A DNA stretch of 64,000 bases from Sphingobacteriales bacterium. GTDB taxonomy: Bacteria; Bacteroidota; Bacteroidia; Chitinophagales; Chitinophagaceae. A model generated the notes under the pieces. The model searched no databases. It was not told the origin of the DNA and saw only the letters and a program-made list of their open reading frames with translations. This document shows positions 43,473-52,755 of the stretch, in pieces. Each line of letters opens with the position of its first letter. Position 1 is the stretch's first letter. Where the stretch lies: contig JACQDV010000008.1 in NCBI GenBank assembly GCA_016200915.1, positions 266,688-330,687 of the forward strand, given 5' to 3'. Made by a program: the position numbers and the translations under genes.

Positions 43473-45482
43473 ATGATGAAGTTGAACAAATATTTACTGG
43501 CATTACTGATATGTGCGGCAGTTATCAATCTCTCTTTTGCTCAAACAAAAAAACTGCTGACGATAAAAGCCAATCAACCTGTTGCTGATATTCAGCCAAC
43601 CATGTGGGGAATCTTTTTTGAGGATATTAATCTTGGTGCTGATGGTGGAATTTATGCTGAACTGGTAAAGAACAGATCTTTCGAATTTTTCAAGCCACTA
43701 ATGGGCTGGACGGTGAAACAACCATTAAGAGTCAATGATCCTATGGCAGCATTAACAAGCCCGGTATTAGTTGTAAACCGTAAAGAAGCAAACACTGCAA
43801 ATCCCCGGTTTATAAGAGTTACAGTTGACCATATGGCTAAAGGAAATCTTGGTTTAACCAATGAGGGATTCCGTGGCATGGGTATTAAAAAAGATCTGCG
43901 TTATGATTTTTCTCTTATGTATCGGCAGGTTGCAACAGGAATAAAATTGCATGTTGAATTGGTAGATAGCAATGGAAAATTTTTAGGTGGTACAACAGTT
44001 ACACCTAATGAAACTGGTGAAGAATGGCATAAAATAGCTGCAAGCTTTACTGCTAATGAAACGGTGCTGAAAGCTAAAATGAATCTATGGTTTGAGGGTA
44101 ATGGTGTAATTGATCTGGATATGATCTCATTATTTCCAGAAGATACCTGGAAGAAAAGACCTGGGGGAATGAGAGCAGATATGATTCAGCTATTGGCAGA
44201 TATGAAGCCCGGCTTTATCCGTTTCCCCGGCGGTTGTATTGTGGAAGGTTTTGATTTATCAAATCGTTATCAATGGAAAAAAACAATTGGTCCGGTTGAA
44301 GAACGACAATTGATTATCAACCGCTGGAATATAGAATTTGCACATCGCCCAACGCCTGATTATTTTCAAACTTTTGGTTTGGGTTTCTTTGAATATTTTC
44401 AGTTAGCAGAAGACATAGGTGCAGAGCCATTACCCATTTTGAATTGCGGCATGGCCTGCCAGTTTAATTCCGCAGAGGTTGTGCCGGTTGGAGATATAGC
44501 CCCTTATGTTCAGGATGCATTGGATTTAATTGAATTTGCCAATGGAGATGCAACAACTAAATGGGGTAAAGTAAGGGCAGATATGGGGCATCCGGCGCCT
44601 TTCAATTTAAAGATGATGGGAGTGGGAAATGAAAACTGGGGGCCACAATATATTGAACGGGTAAAAATTTTTACCAAAGCAATTAAAAGCAAATACCCGG
44701 ACTTTAAACTGGTAAATAGTTCCGGGATAGCACCCAACGGAGATATGTTTGATTATCTGAATAAAGAATTACGTGGTATGAAGGCAGATATTATTGATGA
44801 ACATTATTATCAAAAACCTGAATGGTTTTTTGCCAATGCAAAACGTTATGACAATTATCCAAGAGACGGATCCAAAGTATTTGGAGGAGAATATGCAGCA
44901 CAAAGTGATCATACGGTGAGTGTGAATAATAAAAACTGCTGGATTACGGCTTTGAGTGAAGCGGCATTTATGACCGGGCTGGAAAGAAATGCAGGAGTGG
45001 TAAGCATGGCTTCCTATGCACCACTGTTTGCCCATGCCGAAGGATGGCAATGGACACCGGATTTGATTTGGGTGAATAATCTTCATTCATACGGTACACC
45101 GGATTATTATGTGCAGAAGATGTATGCTAATAATAAAGGTTCAAAAGTTGTTCCGATAACATTAAATAATGATGTGGTAGCAGGCCAGGATAGTTTGTAT
45201 GCTTCGGCCTGTATTGATGCGGTAACAAATGAATTAATTGTAAAAATTGTGAATGCTTCAGCTACAGAACAATCAACTTTATTATCGGTTGAAGGAGTAA
45301 AAAAACTGGATGCAACCGGTAAATTACTGGTAATGCAAAGCAATGATCTTTATGCGGTGAATTCATTTGAACAACCGCAAAATATTTCACCGAAAGAATC
45401 CACTATCAGTATAAAAAGTAAAAAATTTGATTATAAAGCAGCTCCTTATTCGTTTACGGTAATAAGAGTAAAACTGCAATGA
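43473..45482 (+). CDS. GH51 alpha-L-arabinofuranosidase, long subtype with CBM-like insert
   Basis: 669-residue secreted protein (leader ending NLSFAQ near residue 23). After a short N-terminal part of the barrel (MWGIFFEDINLGADGGIYAELVKNRSFE) comes a carbohydrate-binding-like beta domain (about 85-220), then the barrel resumes (MKPGFIRFPGGCIVEG). Acid/base Glu is in MGVGNENWGP and the nucleophile Glu in VFGGEYAAQ. The C-terminal domain ends the protein. This subtype is like plant and fungal arabinofuranosidases and differs clearly from the GH51 at 40287, so the two may act on different linkages. galM follows. Confidence 0.93.
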   Translation: MMKLNKYLLALLICAAVINLSFAQTKKLLTIKANQPVADIQPTMWGIFFEDINLGADGGIYAELVKNRSFEFFKPLMGWTVKQPLRVNDPMAALTSPVLVVNRKEANTANPRFIRVTVDHMAKGNLGLTNEGFRGMGIKKDLRYDFSLMYRQVATGIKLHVELVDSNGKFLGGTTVTPNETGEEWHKIAASFTANETVLKAKMNLWFEGNGVIDLDMISLFPEDTWKKRPGGMRADMIQLLADMKPGFIRFPGGCIVEGFDLSNRYQWKKTIGPVEERQLIINRWNIEFAHRPTPDYFQTFGLGFFEYFQLAEDIGAEPLPILNCGMACQFNSAEVVPVGDIAPYVQDALDLIEFANGDATTKWGKVRADMGHPAPFNLKMMGVGNENWGPQYIERVKIFTKAIKSKYPDFKLVNSSGIAPNGDMFDYLNKELRGMKADIIDEHYYQKPEWFFANAKRYDNYPRDGSKVFGGEYAAQSDHTVSVNNKNCWITALSEAAFMTGLERNAGVVSMASYAPLFAHAEGWQWTPDLIWVNNLHSYGTPDYYVQKMYANNKGSKVVPITLNNDVVAGQDSLYASACIDAVTNELIVKIVNASATEQSTLLSVEGVKKLDATGKLLVMQSNDLYAVNSFEQPQNISPKESTISIKSKKFDYKAAPYSFTVIRVKLQ

Positions 45483-45579
45483 TATAAAAAGGATGAGGTG
45501 ATCATACTTTTATGAAGCAGTATATTTTTTAGTTATGGTGTAAGCAATATGAATTGAAAAATGTAATAAACTCAACAAT

Positions 45580-46713
45580 ATGTATTCTTTTAAAACAATT
45601 GTAATAACAGTAATGATGACAACAATCCTTGCCGCCTGTGAATCAGGTGATCAGAAAAAAGAAACGACTGCTGATAAAAAAGTAACAAAAGTTGCCTGGG
45701 GCGAAACAGATGGAAAGCAGGTTGATTTATTTACACTCACGAATGCCAATGGTGTACAGGTAAAGATCACTAACTATGGTGGAACAGTTACTTCGTGGGT
45801 AACACCGGATAAGAATGGAAATAAAAGCAGTGTAATACTGGGATTTGACAGCCTGAGCGGTTACCTGGCTAAGCCGCCTTACTTCGGTGCTCTTATTGGC
45901 CGTTACGGAAACCGTATTGGTAAGGGAGTATTTAAAATTGATACTGCCACTTATCATCTCGCCACCAACAATGGTGCAAATCATCTGCATGGTGGCAACA
46001 AAGGCTTTGATAAAGTAGTATGGGATGCCACACCTGCTGACAACAGTGCTTCTTTAACCTTAACTTATTTAAGTAAAGATGGGGAAGAAGGTTATCCCGG
46101 TAATTTAAAAATTACAGTTGTATATACTTTGACTGATGATAATGAATTACTGATTGACTATAATGCAGAAACCGATAAACCAACTGTAGTTAATTTGACC
46201 AATCACAGTTATTTTAATTTAACTGGTGATGTAAGCAATACTATTCTCAATCATCAGCTACAGATTAGTGCTGATAAATATACACCAGTTGATACGGGGT
46301 TAATTCCAACAGGTGAACTGAATGAGGTGAAAGGAACTCCATTTGATTTTTTACAACCACATAAAATAGGAGAAAGAATTGCATCAGTTGATGGTGGTTA
46401 TGATCACAATTTTGTTTTAAGCCGAAAAGGAACCAATTTGGAATTGGTAGCTACCTTGTCTGACTCTGTTAGTGGAAGAAAGTTAGAAGTGTTTACCACA
46501 GAGCCTGGACTGCAGTTTTATTCCGGTAATTTTCTGGATGGAAAATTTAAAACAAGTGATGGTAAGCCCATCAACCAGCACACTGCTCTTTGTTTGGAGA
46601 CACAGCACTTCCCTGATTCACCTAATAAACCCAATTTTCCCTCAACACTTTTAAAACCCGGTGAAAAATATCATACGGTTACAAAGTATAAAGTTTCATT
46701 ACTCAAACAATAA
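45580..46713 (+). CDS. galM: Aldose 1-epimerase (GalM type), lipoprotein
   Basis: 377-residue mutarotase with a lipoprotein-type leader (lipid Cys at residue 20 in ILAACESG), so it should sit at a membrane, facing the periplasm or outside. The active-site segments are intact: FGALIGRYGNRIGKG, GGNKGFDKVVW, NLTNHSYFNL and FTTEPGLQFYSGN (catalytic Glu near the C terminus in LCLETQHFPDSPN). It interconverts alpha and beta anomers of sugars, here probably L-arabinose released by the arabinosidases before uptake. It lies directly before araB (26 bases). Confidence 0.9.
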   Translation: MYSFKTIVITVMMTTILAACESGDQKKETTADKKVTKVAWGETDGKQVDLFTLTNANGVQVKITNYGGTVTSWVTPDKNGNKSSVILGFDSLSGYLAKPPYFGALIGRYGNRIGKGVFKIDTATYHLATNNGANHLHGGNKGFDKVVWDATPADNSASLTLTYLSKDGEEGYPGNLKITVVYTLTDDNELLIDYNAETDKPTVVNLTNHSYFNLTGDVSNTILNHQLQISADKYTPVDTGLIPTGELNEVKGTPFDFLQPHKIGERIASVDGGYDHNFVLSRKGTNLELVATLSDSVSGRKLEVFTTEPGLQFYSGNFLDGKFKTSDGKPINQHTALCLETQHFPDSPNKPNFPSTLLKPGEKYHTVTKYKVSLLKQ

Positions 46714-46739
46714 TAAGAACTGTATTTTAAAAATAGTTT

Positions 46740-48452
46740 ATGAATGCTTCAGAAAACTTTGTTTTGGGTGTTGATTACGGAACGGATTCAGTAAGAACAA
46801 TCATCGTAAACGCAGCGAATGGAGAAGAACTGGCTTCATCCGTATTCTATTATCCAAGATGGAAAAAACAGTTGTACTGTAATGTAAATGAAAACCAGTT
46901 CAGGCAACATCCATTAGATTATATAGAAGGATTGGAAGCTACGATTAAAGAATGTGTTGCTAAAGTTGGTCCCGAAATAGCATCAAAAATAAAAGCATTA
47001 TCTGTTGATACTACTGGCTCAACACCTGTTGCTGTTGACAAAACAGGAACACCATTGGCTTTGTTGCCCGAGTTTGAAGAAAATCCAAATGCCATGTTTG
47101 TATTGTGGAAAGACCATACCGGGGTAGGTGAGGCAGCAGAGATCAATGCACATTCAGAAAAATTTGATATAAACTATTTGCAGTTTGTAGGTGGTATTTA
47201 TTCATCTGAATGGTTTTGGGCCAAACTGTTACATGTATTAAGAGCAGATGAAAAAGTGAGGAAAGCAATTTATTCTTTCGTTGAACATTGTGACTGGATT
47301 CCTTTCTTATTAACTGGTGGAACAGATGTGCATCAAATGAAACGTGGCGTTTGTTCAGCCGGGCATAAAATATTATGGGCAAAAGAATGGGGTGGACTTC
47401 CTCCCAATGAATTCTTTGCTTCATTAGACCCGCTGCTCGACGGATTTACCGACAGATTATTTAAAGATACTTATGCAGCAGACCAGGCAGTTGGTATTAT
47501 TACAAAAGAGTGGGCCAATCGCTTAGGTTTACCGGAAACAACGGTGATAGGTATGGGTGCATACGATGCACATATGGGTGCAGTAGGCGGACAGATAGAA
47601 CCCTCTCATCTAAGCAAAGTAATGGGAACTTCTACTTGTGATATGATGGTGGCTCCCGTAAAAGATGTGGAAGGGAAATTAATAAAAGGAATTTGCGGGC
47701 AGGTGCCCGGCTCAGTTATCCCAGGCATGATTGGATTAGAAGCGGGTCAGTCTGCTTTTGGTGATGCTTACGCCTGGTATAAACGTTTAATCTCCTGGCC
47801 GCTTCAAAATATTTTGTCCAAATCATCTTTAATTGATGAAGCAGCAAAAAATCAACTCATTAAAGAAACTGAAGATGCTATTATTCCTGAATTAAGTAAA
47901 CTGGCATCACAAATAACCGTTGATGAAAACAGTGAGTTGGCAGTTGATTGGTTTAATGGAAGAAGAACACCGGATGCGAATCAATTGCTGACTGCATCTA
48001 TTACAGGATTAGATTTAGGCAGTGATGCTGTTCGTTTGTTCCGTGCAGTGGTTGAATCAACTTGTTTTGGTGCAAAGGCAATTGTTGAACGGTTTAATGA
48101 ACAGGGCATTCCGGTAAAAGGATTAATTGGTTTAGGTGGTGTGGCAAAAAAATCTCCTTTCATTATGCAGATGATGGCGGATGTGATGAATATGCCAATC
48201 CGCATTCATAAATCAGAACAAACCTGTGCATTGGGTGCAGCGATGTTTGCTGCTACTGCTGCAGGTGTTTATTCAAAAGTAGAACAAGCAATGAAAGCGA
48301 TGGGGCAGGGATTTGATGCGGAATATCATCCTGATCCTGCATTGGTTCCGGTTTATCAAAAGCGATATGAAAAGTATAAAGAAGTAGGCGCATTTATGGA
48401 AGCGCAGATCACAGAACAATTATCATTTGAATTATCATTAATGAACGCATAA
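46740..48452 (+). CDS. araB: Ribulokinase AraB
   Basis: 570-residue FGGY-family carbohydrate kinase that phosphorylates L-ribulose. N-terminal VLGVDYGTDSVRTIIV is the phosphate-binding loop, with the ribulokinase-specific DTTGSTPVAVD segment, the GGIYSSEWFWAKLLHV segment, and a C-terminal GLIGLGGVAKKSPFIMQMMADV ATP-binding part. Length is normal for AraB. It is two bases upstream of araD and clearly cotranscribed with it. Confidence 0.95.
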   Translation: MNASENFVLGVDYGTDSVRTIIVNAANGEELASSVFYYPRWKKQLYCNVNENQFRQHPLDYIEGLEATIKECVAKVGPEIASKIKALSVDTTGSTPVAVDKTGTPLALLPEFEENPNAMFVLWKDHTGVGEAAEINAHSEKFDINYLQFVGGIYSSEWFWAKLLHVLRADEKVRKAIYSFVEHCDWIPFLLTGGTDVHQMKRGVCSAGHKILWAKEWGGLPPNEFFASLDPLLDGFTDRLFKDTYAADQAVGIITKEWANRLGLPETTVIGMGAYDAHMGAVGGQIEPSHLSKVMGTSTCDMMVAPVKDVEGKLIKGICGQVPGSVIPGMIGLEAGQSAFGDAYAWYKRLISWPLQNILSKSSLIDEAAKNQLIKETEDAIIPELSKLASQITVDENSELAVDWFNGRRTPDANQLLTASITGLDLGSDAVRLFRAVVESTCFGAKAIVERFNEQGIPVKGLIGLGGVAKKSPFIMQMMADVMNMPIRIHKSEQTCALGAAMFAATAAGVYSKVEQAMKAMGQGFDAEYHPDPALVPVYQKRYEKYKEVGAFMEAQITEQLSFELSLMNA

Positions 48453-48454
48453 TA

Positions 48455-49153
48455 ATGAGTAAATACCAACATATAAAACAGGAAGCCTACGAAGCAAATA
48501 TGCAGTTACCAAAATTAGGATTGGTGTTATTTACATTCGGTAATGTAAGTGCTGCCGACAGAAGTTTGGGTGTATTTGCCATCAAACCCAGCGGTGTTCC
48601 TTATGAAGATTTGTCTCCTGATAAAATGGTAATTGTTGATTTTGATGGTAACACCGTTGAAGGTTCACTTCGGCCATCGTCAGATACTAAAACACATGCA
48701 GTGTTGTATAAACATTGGGAAAAGATAAACGGTATTGTGCATACCCATTCTACTTATGCAACCGCATGGGCACAGGCGCAAAGAGATATTCCCATTTTTG
48801 GAACTACGCATGCTGATCATAACACTGTTGATATTCCCTGTGCACCACCAATGAGCGATGAAATGATAAAAGGAAATTATGAATATGAAACCGGTTTCCA
48901 GATCATCAACTGTTTTAATGAACGAAAATTGAGTTATGAAGAAGTAGAAATGATGCTGGTAGGTAATCATGCTCCTTTTACCTGGGGGAAAACAGCAGCC
49001 AAAGCTGTTTACAACAGTGCGGTGCTGGAACAGGTAGCACATATAGCTTTGCTCACAGAACAAATCAATCCAAACGCACCCAAATTAAAAGAGGCATTGA
49101 TTAAAAAACATTTTGAACGTAAACACGGACCCGATAGTTATTATGGGCAATAA
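48455..49153 (+). CDS. araD: L-ribulose-5-phosphate 4-epimerase AraD
   Basis: 232-residue class II aldolase/epimerase. The zinc-ligand histidines lie in [14 protein letters not shown] (near residue 96) and the later HAPFTWGK segment near 170. It converts L-ribulose 5-phosphate to D-xylulose 5-phosphate for the pentose phosphate pathway. It sits between araB (2 bases) and araA (11 bases), giving the gene order araB-araD-araA. Confidence 0.95.
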   Translation: MSKYQHIKQEAYEANMQLPKLGLVLFTFGNVSAADRSLGVFAIKPSGVPYEDLSPDKMVIVDFDGNTVEGSLRPSSDTKTHAVLYKHWEKINGIVHTHSTYATAWAQAQRDIPIFGTTHADHNTVDIPCAPPMSDEMIKGNYEYETGFQIINCFNERKLSYEEVEMMLVGNHAPFTWGKTAAKAVYNSAVLEQVAHIALLTEQINPNAPKLKEALIKKHFERKHGPDSYYGQ

Positions 49154-49164
49154 AGACTAGTTAT

Positions 49165-50667
49165 ATGAAAGTATTAAATAATTTGGAAGTTTGGTTTGTT
49201 ACCGGCAGTCAGCATTTATATGGCGACGAAACATTGAAACAGGTAGCAGCTCACTCCTTGGAAATAGCGAAAGCTTTGCATGAAGCAGAACAAATTCCTG
49301 TTAATATAATTTTTAAGCCAACAGTAAAATCAACAGAAGAGATATATGCAGTTTGTGCGGAAGCGAATCATAATAAAAAATGTATCGGCATCATTGCCTG
49401 GATGCACACTTTTTCTCCTGCTAAAATGTGGATTAACGGGTTGAAGATTTTGCATAAACCATTATTGCACCTGCATACACAATATAACCGGGATATTCCA
49501 TGGAGCGATATTGATATGGATTTTATGAATCTGAATCAAAGTGCACATGGTGACCGTGAGTTTGGCTTTATCATGAGTCGTATGCGTATCAACAGGAAAG
49601 TAGTAGTTGGTCACTGGCAGGATCCCGTGGTGATTGAACATATCAATAACTGGTCAAGAGCAGCCGCAGGATGGAATGACTGGCAGGGAGCAAAATTTGT
49701 TCGCTTTGGTGATAACATGCGGTATGTAGCAGTAACCGATGGTGATAAGGTTGAAGCCGAAATGAAATTTGGTTATAGTGTCAACACACATGGTATTGGT
49801 GATTTAGTAAAAGCGATCAACGAAGTAAGTGATGCTGCAGTAGATAAATTAACAGCGGAGTATTTTGATACTTATAATGTGGCTGATAGTCTAAAGAAAG
49901 ACGGCAAGCAATATGAATCACTAAAAGATGCAGCAAGAATTGAATTGGGGCTTCAATCTTTTTTAGAGAACGGAAACTTCAAGGGGTTTAGTGATACGTT
50001 CGAGGATTTGCATGGAATGATTCAGTTGCCCGGTATTGCCGCACAACGTTTGATGGGTAAAGGTTATGGTTTTGCGGGTGAAGGTGACTGGAAAACTGCT
50101 GCCTTAGTAAGAGCTATGAAAGTGATGGGTACAGGATTAAAAGGAGGAAATAGTTTTATGGAAGACTATACTTATCATTTTGATCCCAACAATTCATTGG
50201 TGCTCGGTGCACACATGCTGGAAATATGCGAAAGCATTGCCAGTGAAAAACCTTCCTGTGAAATTCATCCATTGGGTATCGGTAGTAAAGCCGATCCCGT
50301 TCGGTTGGTATTTAATGCAGCAGATGGTCCGGCTATCAATGCTTCTGTGATTGATATGGGCAACCGCTTCCGTTTATTAGTGAATGAAGTGATGGCAGTG
50401 AACCCAATTCAAAGTTTGCCAAAACTTCCTGTGGCAAGAGTGTTGTGGAAACCTTATCCTAACATGCAGGATGGTTGTGCCGCATGGATACTGGCCGGTG
50501 GTGCACATCACACTTGTTACAGTCAGAATTTAACATCGGAGCATATGGAGGATTTTGCGGATATGGCCGGTATTGAATTTGTAAAAATTGGAAAGAATAC
50601 AGACATCTACCAGTTTAAGAATGAATTACGCTGGAGTGAAGTATATTACACAATTAATAATAAATAA
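49165..50667 (+). CDS. araA: L-arabinose isomerase AraA
   Basis: 500-residue enzyme that converts L-arabinose to L-ribulose in the cytoplasm. Typical segments are [17 protein letters not shown] at the start, [21 protein letters not shown]-like [19 protein letters not shown], and [18 protein letters not shown] with the metal-binding Glu/His set. Length is standard. It completes the catabolic set with araB and araD. Its last 80 bases overlap a longer upstream frame of the next gene, but the transporter probably starts 28 bases downstream of the araA stop. Confidence 0.96.
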   Translation: MKVLNNLEVWFVTGSQHLYGDETLKQVAAHSLEIAKALHEAEQIPVNIIFKPTVKSTEEIYAVCAEANHNKKCIGIIAWMHTFSPAKMWINGLKILHKPLLHLHTQYNRDIPWSDIDMDFMNLNQSAHGDREFGFIMSRMRINRKVVVGHWQDPVVIEHINNWSRAAAGWNDWQGAKFVRFGDNMRYVAVTDGDKVEAEMKFGYSVNTHGIGDLVKAINEVSDAAVDKLTAEYFDTYNVADSLKKDGKQYESLKDAARIELGLQSFLENGNFKGFSDTFEDLHGMIQLPGIAAQRLMGKGYGFAGEGDWKTAALVRAMKVMGTGLKGGNSFMEDYTYHFDPNNSLVLGAHMLEICESIASEKPSCEIHPLGIGSKADPVRLVFNAADGPAINASVIDMGNRFRLLVNEVMAVNPIQSLPKLPVARVLWKPYPNMQDGCAAWILAGGAHHTCYSQNLTSEHMEDFADMAGIEFVKIGKNTDIYQFKNELRWSEVYYTINNK

Positions 50668-50695
50668 TAAACAACCAACAACGAAACCCCGCTAT

Positions 50696-52420
50696 ATGAA
50701 AAGTTTATCAGCATTGGATCTCTTTATTTTTGTTATCTATTTTATTGTGGTAGCCGGTTATGGATACTGGGTATATCATAAAAAGAAAAAAGCCACTGTT
50801 ACTGCTTCTCATGATTATTTTCTGGCCGAAGGTTCACTTACCTGGTGGGCCATTGGTGCTTCACTCATTGCCTCAAACATCTCTGCAGAGCAATTCATCG
50901 GAATGAGCGGAAACGGATTTTTTGTAGGAACTGCTGTTGCGGCTTATGAATGGATAGCAGCGCTTGCCCTTATAATAATTGCTATTTGGTTTATGCCTGT
51001 ATATCTTAAAAATAAGATATACACTATGCCGCAATTTTTAAAGACGAGGTACAATGAAACAGTGTCTTTAATTATGGCGATATTCTGGCTGTTATTATAT
51101 GTATTTGTAAATCTTACCTCCATTCTTTATTTAGGAGCAATCGCTATTAGCGGATTGATTGGACCTGAATACCTGCATGCGGTACTGATTGGGTTGGCCA
51201 TATTCTCACTCATCATCACATTAGGTGGCATGAAGGTGATTGGTTATACTGATGTTATACAGGTGGCAGTGCTGATCATTGGTGGTTTTGCCACCATCTT
51301 TTTTGCATTGACAATTGTTAGCGAAAAATTTGGTTTGGGCAGAGATGTTGTTGCCGGTTTTAAAACATTAATGGCACAGGCGCCAGATCATTTCAAGATG
51401 ATATTGTCAAAGCCGGGAGCCAACTCCTCACAGGAAGATATTAATAAATACCTCATCCTGCCGGGTATAGCCATGTACTTTGCCGGTCAGTGGATCGTAA
51501 ATCTGAATTATTGGGGATGTAACCAGTATATTACACAAAGAGCATTAGGAGCAGATTTGCAAACAGCAAGAAAAGGTATTTTGTTTGCCGGTATGCTTAA
51601 ACTGCTGATGCCTGTCATTGTAATGTTACCTGGTATTGCAGCCTATGTATTACATCAAAATGGAGGCTTGCAAAAAGAAATGATTGACAGTACAGGTGTC
51701 TTAAACCAGGATAATGCTTACTCAGCTATTCTTAGTTTTTTACCTTCTGGTTTAAAAGGATTATCTATTGCAGCATTAACAGCGGCTATTGTAGCTTCGT
51801 TGGCGGGCAAATTAAATAGTATTGCCACCATATTTACACTTGATATTTATATGCGGTATTTCAAAAAGAAGGAAGAACCTTCCACTGGTGCTGGTGTAGA
51901 AAAAAATATGGTATGGACAGGAAAGATGGCAGCATTGGTGTGTATTGTTATTGCAGTATTATTTGAGTGGAATGATTTGCTGGGTATAAACAGTAAGGGT
52001 GGATTCACGTTTATACAGGAATATACAGGCTTTATTAGTCCAGGTGTGTTTGCTATGTTTATCTTAGGTTTATTCTGGAAACGTACTACTGGTACTGCAG
52101 CGGTTGTTGGGCTGCTTACTGGTTTAGGGGTTATTTTATTCTTCAAGTTAGCAGCAGTAAATGTTTTTGGGTCAGAAACAATTTTATATACCGCATTTAA
52201 AAACAGTCAGGGTCATTATGAAATACCTTTCTTAATCAGTATGGGCTGGTCTTTCTTTTTTACAATGATGGTAATGATTAGTATCAGCCTGGCAGGTCCA
52301 AAGGTAAATCCAAAAGCGTTTGCGCTGGATAAAGAAATGTTTAAGTTAGCACCATCAACTATGGTGATGGTGGTTGTAACATTGATGATACTTTTGGCGC
52401 TGTACGTTAAATTCTGGTAA
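50696..52420 (+). CDS. Sodium/solute symporter (SSS family), probable L-arabinose importer
   Basis: 574-residue polytopic inner-membrane protein of the sodium:solute symporter family (SGLT type). Early segments ASLIASNISAEQFIGMSGNGF and the GLAIFSLIITLGGMKVIGYTDV segment match the sugar-transporting members, with the TAAIVASLAGKLNSIATIFTLDIY motif near residue 365. I chose ATG 50696 (MKSLSALDL) rather than an in-frame start at 50588 that would overlap araA. It ends the ara operon, just before a strong terminator. By context it imports L-arabinose; related genes flank AraR in other Bacteroidota. Confidence 0.9.
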   Translation: MKSLSALDLFIFVIYFIVVAGYGYWVYHKKKKATVTASHDYFLAEGSLTWWAIGASLIASNISAEQFIGMSGNGFFVGTAVAAYEWIAALALIIIAIWFMPVYLKNKIYTMPQFLKTRYNETVSLIMAIFWLLLYVFVNLTSILYLGAIAISGLIGPEYLHAVLIGLAIFSLIITLGGMKVIGYTDVIQVAVLIIGGFATIFFALTIVSEKFGLGRDVVAGFKTLMAQAPDHFKMILSKPGANSSQEDINKYLILPGIAMYFAGQWIVNLNYWGCNQYITQRALGADLQTARKGILFAGMLKLLMPVIVMLPGIAAYVLHQNGGLQKEMIDSTGVLNQDNAYSAILSFLPSGLKGLSIAALTAAIVASLAGKLNSIATIFTLDIYMRYFKKKEEPSTGAGVEKNMVWTGKMAALVCIVIAVLFEWNDLLGINSKGGFTFIQEYTGFISPGVFAMFILGLFWKRTTGTAAVVGLLTGLGVILFFKLAAVNVFGSETILYTAFKNSQGHYEIPFLISMGWSFFFTMMVMISISLAGPKVNPKAFALDKEMFKLAPSTMVMVVVTLMILLALYVKFW

Positions 52421-52449
52421 TTGCAATAGCTTGATAATAGCAATTAATA

Positions 52450-52487
52450 AAAAGCCCGGGTATTCTTTTGAATTACCGGGCTTTTTT
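52450..52487 (+). terminator. Rho-independent terminator of the ara operon
   Basis: AAAAGCCCGG (52450-52459) pairs with CCGGGCTTTT (52476-52485), followed by more T to 52487. The preceding A-run makes it work on both strands. It lies 30 bases after the transporter stop. Confidence 0.88.
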
Positions 52488-52704
52488 CTTTTAGCTGTTG
52501 ACTGTTATTTGCAACAGTATGTAGTGGAAGCTACTACCAATGATATTCCGGATTTAGCAAAACCAGAACATGTTAAATTCTGATTAGTGCCTGATAAAAT
52601 CTGAAAATACACAGCGGATCAAATGAGTTTATTTTGCCGGTAGTTAAGAATAATCGCAGTCATAAATAGCAGTAACCCGAAGTTTTGGGGGTTATAATCG
52701 AGCA

Positions 52705-52735
52705 GGGTGTATCTTTCCAGACGGCACCCTTTTTT
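52705..52735 (+). terminator. Second hairpin with U-run, upstream of the GH35/GH92 gene
   Basis: GGGTG (52705-52709) pairs with CACCC (52725-52729), followed by T6 (52730-52735). It has the form of a terminator but ends only 21 bases before the next start codon, so it either ends a transcript from a lost upstream gene or acts in the leader of the chimeric gene. Confidence 0.5.
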
Positions 52736-52755
52736 ATTTTTCTAAATGAGTTAAC

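Larger units (their letters stand above)
52421..52755. other. Intergenic region after ara operon
   Basis: 335 bases. It contains the ara operon terminator, then a short frame (about 52488-52584, reading YLQQYVVEATTNDIPDLAKP to a stop) that might be the tail of a lost gene, and a second hairpin with U-run at 52705-52735. No full gene is supported. Confidence 0.5.
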
